A stretch of DNA of 64,000 nucleotides, from contig JBBMNZ010000017.1 in assembly GCA_037954325.1 (NCBI GenBank), positions 8,407,501 to 8,471,500 of the forward strand, read 5' to 3'. The DNA comes from Fistularia commersonii. Taxonomy: Eukaryota > Chordata > Actinopteri > Syngnathiformes > Fistulariidae. The notes under the pieces are model-generated. The model did no database searches. It saw only the letters and a list, made by a program, of their open reading frames with translations, and was not told where the DNA came from. Below, in pieces: positions 62,146 through 64,000 of this stretch. Positions within the stretch are counted from its first letter, which is position 1. Each line of letters opens with the position of its first letter. The position numbers were made by a program, and so were the translations under genes.

Positions 62146-62302
62146 GCCACACGAACCCTTGTATTATCTCTTGATCTCATGATAGTGTTTTCGTAGCCAG
62201 TATTAACATGTTTCCATTTGGCAGGTAAATGTGAGTGTGAGTGCGCCTGTGCTTGTGCGTGTGTGTGCATGTGCGAGATTTTTGTGTGTGTGTCTTTGTG
62301 TT

Positions 62303-62356
<54 letters not shown>

Positions 62357-63355
62357 CGTGCGTGCTGAAAGAAATAGAAAAAAGTTCTCGTGGTAGTTTT
62401 CCATGCAGCAGGTCCGCAGATGTGTGTGTGTGCTTGTGTGTCTGTGTGGAGGAGCAGCAGGATGCAGAGGGGTATTTTGAGTGGACAGTGTCGCTTCTGG
62501 TGACATGATTCTGACATAAGCTGGCATTGGCAGGTTTTTGATGTGAAACTGTAGTTTGTTTTAGAAAGGAACGCAGGGTTGCCTGACATCTTGGAAAACA
62601 ATTGATGAATAATGGCAGAAACATAAAACAATGGAAAAACCAAACAAAACTAATGCTGTCCTGGAGAGCAGTAAAAATCACATTAACATCCATGATAATG
62701 TTATATGAACGCTATAAACTGTTTTGTAAAAAAAAACTAGACTCTTCACCTCAAGAGATGTATCTTACTGGCTTTTACATCTCCAGTAAAAACTTGAAAA
62801 CAAGTTTACAAACTGCAGGAGATCATTTACTATGTCTACATTCCAAATGCACTTTATTGGGACATTTGTACTAGCCTGAGATGATAGAAATGATTCCTTC
62901 TGTGTGTGTGTGCGTGTGTGCGTGTGTGCGTGCGTGCGTGTGTGTGTGTGTGCGTGTGTGCGTGCGTGCGTGCGTGCATGCTTGTGTGTTTTCTGGATGT
63001 CCAGCAGGGAGATGAAGATGGAGAAGCGGCTATGCAGTGGCATCGCCAGGGTGACACCCTCCAGTCACATGGGTCCCTCCTCACAGTCCTCCTCCTCTGC
63101 AGGTAACCGGGTGAATTTTTCTTCAGTGATCTGTCCTAATTTAGTTTCAACAATTAAACAGCTAACACTAACACTCCTTTGCCATTTGGTCTGAAACAAA
63201 AGTAGAGCTGAGGGTGGAGGTAGACACCGTTCTGCAACATCACCCCGTCTCCACAGACAGCAGCTCCTCCTCAGGCTACTCCAGCTCCTCCTGTTCCCCT
63301 CGCACTCCTCTTTGCTGTGACTCTGCCTTTGACAGGACCAGGGACCTTCAGAGAC
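38634..63355 (+). CDS. zcchc14: zcchc14, zinc finger CCHC domain protein 14, coding exons 1-12 (3' end outside the window)
   Basis: Joined parts: 38634-39128, 41587-41811, 49948-50161, 54544-54614, 54722-54793, 55070-55137, 57801-57979, 59681-59717, 60237-60723, 60807-60904, 63005-63102 and 63206-63355. All junctions are GT-AG with matching phase, about 731 codons. ZCCHC14 is an RNA-binding adaptor whose SAM domain reads CNGGN-type stem-loops and which brings TENT4A/B poly(A) polymerases to the RNA. Visible here are the conserved helical N-terminus (exon 1), a PX-like segment (exons 4-7: VNWSDG...SHQEVMELLSQLSQAFPDE), a Gln/Ser/Pro/His-rich linker and the SAM domain (exons 9-10). The Ser-rich middle and C-terminal CCHC knuckle lie beyond the edge. 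It is not ZCCHC2, whose N-terminus differs and which lacks this SAM sequence. Confidence 0.92.
39129..41586 (+). other. zcchc14: zcchc14 intron 1
   Basis: 2.46 kb. Apart from the CTAT/ATCT array at 40433-40684 I see no gene or named element. The coding frame stays open for 74 codons past the donor, to 39350. Confidence 0.85.
40433..40684. repeat. (CTAT)n array with an 11-mer/7-mer inner block
   Basis: Pure CTAT units flank a block (about 40489-40572) built from catctatctat and catctat units. It ends with gtct-type units. Confidence 0.97.
41587..41811 (+). CDS. zcchc14: zcchc14 exon 2
   Basis: 75 codons, phase 0 at both ends, acceptor tttcttccag, donor gtaggg. It encodes a low-conservation Ser/Ala/His stretch ending LPLSVCHLCHTHGACWHK. 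The CxxC near the end corresponds to the CPACHK motif I recall in mammalian ZCCHC14. It has too few ligands in the right spacing to be a CCHC knuckle. Confidence 0.82.
42667..42695. repeat. Perfect inverted repeat, 14-bp stem, 1-nt centre
   Basis: TGAGACAATATAAG (42667-42680), G, CTTATATTGTCTCA (42682-42695). Confidence 0.95.
42693..42729. repeat. Perfect inverted repeat, 15-bp stem, 7-nt loop
   Basis: TCAAAAGTATGGCTT (42693-42707) and AAGCCATACTTTTGA (42715-42729); it shares three bases with the preceding palindrome. Confidence 0.95.
43267..43299. repeat. A-rich run
   Basis: Thirty-three bases, all A except one C; no clear retroposed body next to it. Confidence 0.95.
47083..47140 (+). repeat. 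Fragment of a fish SINE/LINE-type tail
   Basis: aagaataagaacaactttat followed by ttatcctgaaggaaattgtt resembles the common fish 'actttattgatccc..gggaaattgtt' tail. Short and diverged. Confidence 0.5.
49948..50161 (+). CDS. zcchc14: zcchc14 exon 3
   Basis: 214 nt, acceptor ctgaactccag, donor gtgaga, phases 0 in and 1 out. It reads SQAREAVTISGQSSEVTVG..., a proline run (LDLPPPPPPSH), and ends SKSHQGKSGK, which aligns with the KRPLGKHSKVSVEKI region of the mammalian protein. The acceptor is preceded by a moderate pyrimidine tract; a later AG two bases downstream would break the frame. Confidence 0.78.
51520..51615 (+). repeat. Possible fish retroelement fragment
   Basis: tgggatatataatccaacat, gttctaggatgactacgggg and cctctgaccaggtggccatg, then cccaaaacacc, follow the order of the frequent teleost sequence reading 'gggatatataatccctcc..gtgttctgggtctgccc'. 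Diverged; family not certain. Confidence 0.4.
52589..52646. repeat. (GT)n microsatellite, interrupted
   Basis: GT blocks split by tagtat and gcat. Confidence 0.92.
54020..54200 (+). repeat. Diverged fish SINE-like repeat
   Basis: gctttattcatcactttcag, tgcatttaacccattatggc and gaaggcagccacttcgcagt, then cttgtcttgctcaacaatac and atcaaaccaggaatct, keep the order of the familiar 'gcatttaacccat .. gcagccac .. cttgctcaagggcac .. gaacc' repeat. Confidence 0.6.
54544..54614 (+). CDS. zcchc14: zcchc14 exon 4: start of PX-like segment
   Basis: 71 nt, reading V-AIERVTLRGVSHKFEDTSDY, then VFE; this matches the VSVEKIDLKGLSH...FEV region of the family. Acceptor cttctcag, donor gtgggt, phase 0 out. A 107-bp intron follows. 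Confidence 0.88.
54722..54793 (+). CDS. zcchc14: zcchc14 exon 5: PX-like segment
   Basis: 24 codons, VNWSDGFVSSAVRSHQEVME followed by LLSQ, between ttcctctag and gtgagg. The SHQEVMELLSQ pattern resembles the RRYSEFxxLxxxL helix of PX domains. Phase 0 at both ends; length divisible by three. Confidence 0.9.
55070..55137 (+). CDS. zcchc14: zcchc14 exon 6: PX-like segment, continued
   Basis: 68 nt reading LSQAFPDERMEKLLSQSMEL, then DP and two bases of an Arg codon. The FP is the usual PX helix end. The acceptor tcatctgtaag has a weak pyrimidine tract, but phase and homology (LCQLYPEENLEKL) support it. Confidence 0.87.
55927..56093 (-). repeat. Teleost SINE/MITE-like repeat with tRNA-like head
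   Basis: Agggccacatatatagacaa, caaccattcactcattcagg and gcaattt, then gcatgttttt ggactgtggg and gtgctgtgaggcc, end at ctgtgccgccc. On the minus strand it starts GGCGGCACAGTGGCGCAGTA, with a B-box-like GGTTTGATTCC, so RNA polymerase III type. It carries the part of the family lacking in the copy at 861-1015. Confidence 0.78.
56656..56728. repeat. (GT)n with GC interruptions
   Basis: GT units with gcgt, gctt and tatg interruptions. Confidence 0.93.
57801..57979 (+). CDS. zcchc14: zcchc14 exon 7
   Basis: 179 nt. One base completes Arg, then CLTALPCHVLQHHSVQLFFT and SSRPLSPNCLSSLPN follow, aligning with the RYLASLPSHVLKNDHVRRFL-SSPP region. It then continues Pro/Ser-rich (PLPPLPSSPPAAPVAPTCPF) to TSSP and ends in phase 1 at donor gtaagt. 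Confidence 0.88.
57980..59680 (+). other. zcchc14: zcchc14 intron 7
   Basis: 1.7 kb, nothing recognisable in it on either strand. Confidence 0.8.
59681..59717 (+). CDS. zcchc14: zcchc14 exon 8: 37-nt microexon
   Basis: Acceptor acatctctgtcaccag, donor gtaagg. It reads T-LGCMVQYRGAN-S in the only phase that joins exon 7 (phase 1) to exon 9 (phase 2). Protein similarity is weak at this spot, so the call rests on splice sites and phase. Too short for any ORF scan. Confidence 0.7.
60237..60723 (+). CDS. zcchc14: zcchc14 exon 9: Gln/Ser/Pro/His-rich linker and start of SAM domain
   Basis: 487 nt, acceptor ttctctttgacag, donor gtgggt. About 130 residues of low-complexity linker (QPHPQQQPGLQLYHQSQ, SHSQSRSQSHMQPTPQTQ) lead into NGILDWLRRLRLHKYYPVFK, then QLTMEE, the first helices of the SAM domain. 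The open minus-strand frame at 60287-60616 is a composition shadow. Confidence 0.92.
60807..60904 (+). CDS. zcchc14: zcchc14 exon 10: rest of SAM domain
   Basis: 98 nt after an 83-bp intron. It reads FLGLTEEDLNKYDLTQGAKK and KLKTQLELQKSA, completing the SAM fold. The Lys-rich GAKKKLK helix is the face that in Smaug-type SAM domains contacts RNA. Donor gtaagc, phase 2. Confidence 0.93.
61130..61160. repeat. Perfect inverted repeat, 11-bp stem
   Basis: CATATAAAGAC (61130-61140) and GTCTTTATATG (61150-61160) with a 9-nt loop. Confidence 0.85.
62074..62142. repeat. (AC)n microsatellite
   Basis: About 34 pure AC units. Confidence 0.98.
62302..62365. repeat. (GT)n(GC)n microsatellite
   Basis: A long GT run ending in tgcgtgcgtgcgtgc. 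It lies about 160 bp from the AC run at 62074-62142; the two are complementary, so a large inverted repeat is formed. Confidence 0.96.
62901..62981. repeat. 81-bp alternating TG/CG tract
   Basis: Strict pyrimidine-purine alternation with about 15 CpG steps, ending 23 bp before the exon 11 acceptor. Confidence 0.95.
63005..63102 (+). CDS. zcchc14: zcchc14 exon 11
   Basis: 98 nt from the first AG of a tandem acceptor (gtccagcag); 95 nt if the second is used. It reads REMKMEKRLCSGIARVTPSS, then HMGPSSQSSSSAG, aligning with SERRCLNPS...GVARVPPTSHVGPV. Donor gtaacc, phase 1. Confidence 0.9.
63206..63355 (+). CDS. zcchc14: zcchc14 exon 12 (last exon in the window)
   Basis: 150 nt after a 103-bp intron. 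It reads E-LRVEVDTVLQHHPVSTDSSS, SSGYSSSSCSPRTPLC and CDSAFDRTRDLQR; the ELRVEVE and SSSEYSSSSSSP blocks match the family. The acceptor (caaaagtag) has a poor pyrimidine tract, but only this AG keeps the phase. Donor gtgagt, phase 1, so the gene continues to the right. Confidence 0.87.
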
Positions 63356-64000
63356 GTGAGTTTCCCCGCATTATTCGAAATTATTCAGACTCTCACCCAT
63401 CTCTTTTCCCCAGAATGCATCTGTACATCAGCAACCTTTTTCTGTCAAACGAGAAAAACAATGCGGCAGCCTTGTTATCCAGAGCATGGCTTTGCAGTGT
63501 TTCTTTTTATACATCAAATGATGCATTCATGTGTTTGAAAATGCTGAGCACGTTTTATACAACAAAGGTTTTTCCTTCTAAGCCAGCAGCAAAAAATTTG
63601 TGCGTAGCCGGGTCATAACCTTGTTGAGTGGAAAAGCAGAGTGGTCACTGGCACCTGCAAGATAGGTGCGAACAATTGTCAAATGTATATCTAATTATAA
63701 TATTTAAATATAATATAATATTTGTATTTAAGTGTTTTATCAGAGTGAAAAAAAGAATTCCCTATCTTTTAATATTTGCCTTCTTTAAATATGTGAGTCC
63801 CTTGAAAAAGTGACTGCTTCCCCTCCTTTTTGACAGTGTTTTCCCCAACCTTTTCATTCCTGCTGCATTGCAGCTGCTACTTCAACCACCTTGACAATTG
63901 TTTTGTCTGCCTTTACTTGGAAAAGTGTGATTGATTGAGCAGAATAGCTGATAAAAAAATTATCAAATTTGTGATTATTATATATGTTATGCTACTTAAG
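63356..64000 (+). other. zcchc14: zcchc14 intron 12 (partial)
   Basis: AT-rich sequence to the window edge; no next exon was recognised. Confidence 0.75.

Larger units (their letters stand above)
60905..63004 (+). other. zcchc14: zcchc14 intron 10
   Basis: 2.1 kb with an inverted repeat (61130-61160) and three TG/AC tracts, the last abutting the exon 11 acceptor. No gene seen between. Confidence 0.85.

Overview
The window reads as teleost fish nuclear DNA. Its exons are short and separated by GT-AG introns, its proteins are vertebrate, it is dense in CA/GT and ATCT microsatellites, and it carries fish-type dispersed repeats (an internally deleted Tc1/mariner element and several tRNA-derived or MITE-like copies). 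I see no prokaryotic operon, CRISPR array or phage-like module.

Two protein-coding genes lie on the + strand. The first, jph3 (junctophilin-3), is missing its first exon, which must lie left of the window. Positions 1-13901 are the tail of its first intron. Coding exons lie at 13902-14388, 15954-16319, 25467-25591, 27705-28681 and 34299-34379 (stop), and all phases join without a frame break. The second, zcchc14 (SAM and CCHC zinc-finger protein), has its start codon at 38634 behind a GC-rich, CpG-rich leader (about 37980-38480). It then has twelve coding exons up to 63355 and runs off the right edge, so its long serine-rich middle and C-terminal CCHC knuckle are not here. About 4.25 kb separates the jph3 stop from the zcchc14 start.

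The two proteins have no known direct functional link. Junctophilin-3 ties the plasma membrane to the endoplasmic reticulum in neurons. ZCCHC14 is an RNA-binding adaptor that recruits TENT4 poly(A) polymerases. They are also neighbours in human (16q24), but as I remember it they are divergent there, whereas here they run head to tail on one strand.

Points of most interest: an apparent extra intron inside the classical second exon of jph3; a 37-nt zcchc14 microexon that is needed to keep frame; a tandem CAGCAG acceptor directly behind an 81-bp alternating pyrimidine-purine tract; a (TG)n tract against a possible 5'UTR splice acceptor; two intronic clusters with an RFX-type X-box flanked by NF-Y (CCAAT) motifs; a Tc1 remnant 60 bp from a jph3 splice donor; and a set of perfect short-loop inverted repeats, including two side by side. 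All gene calls come from reading protein similarity from memory; nothing was aligned by computer.
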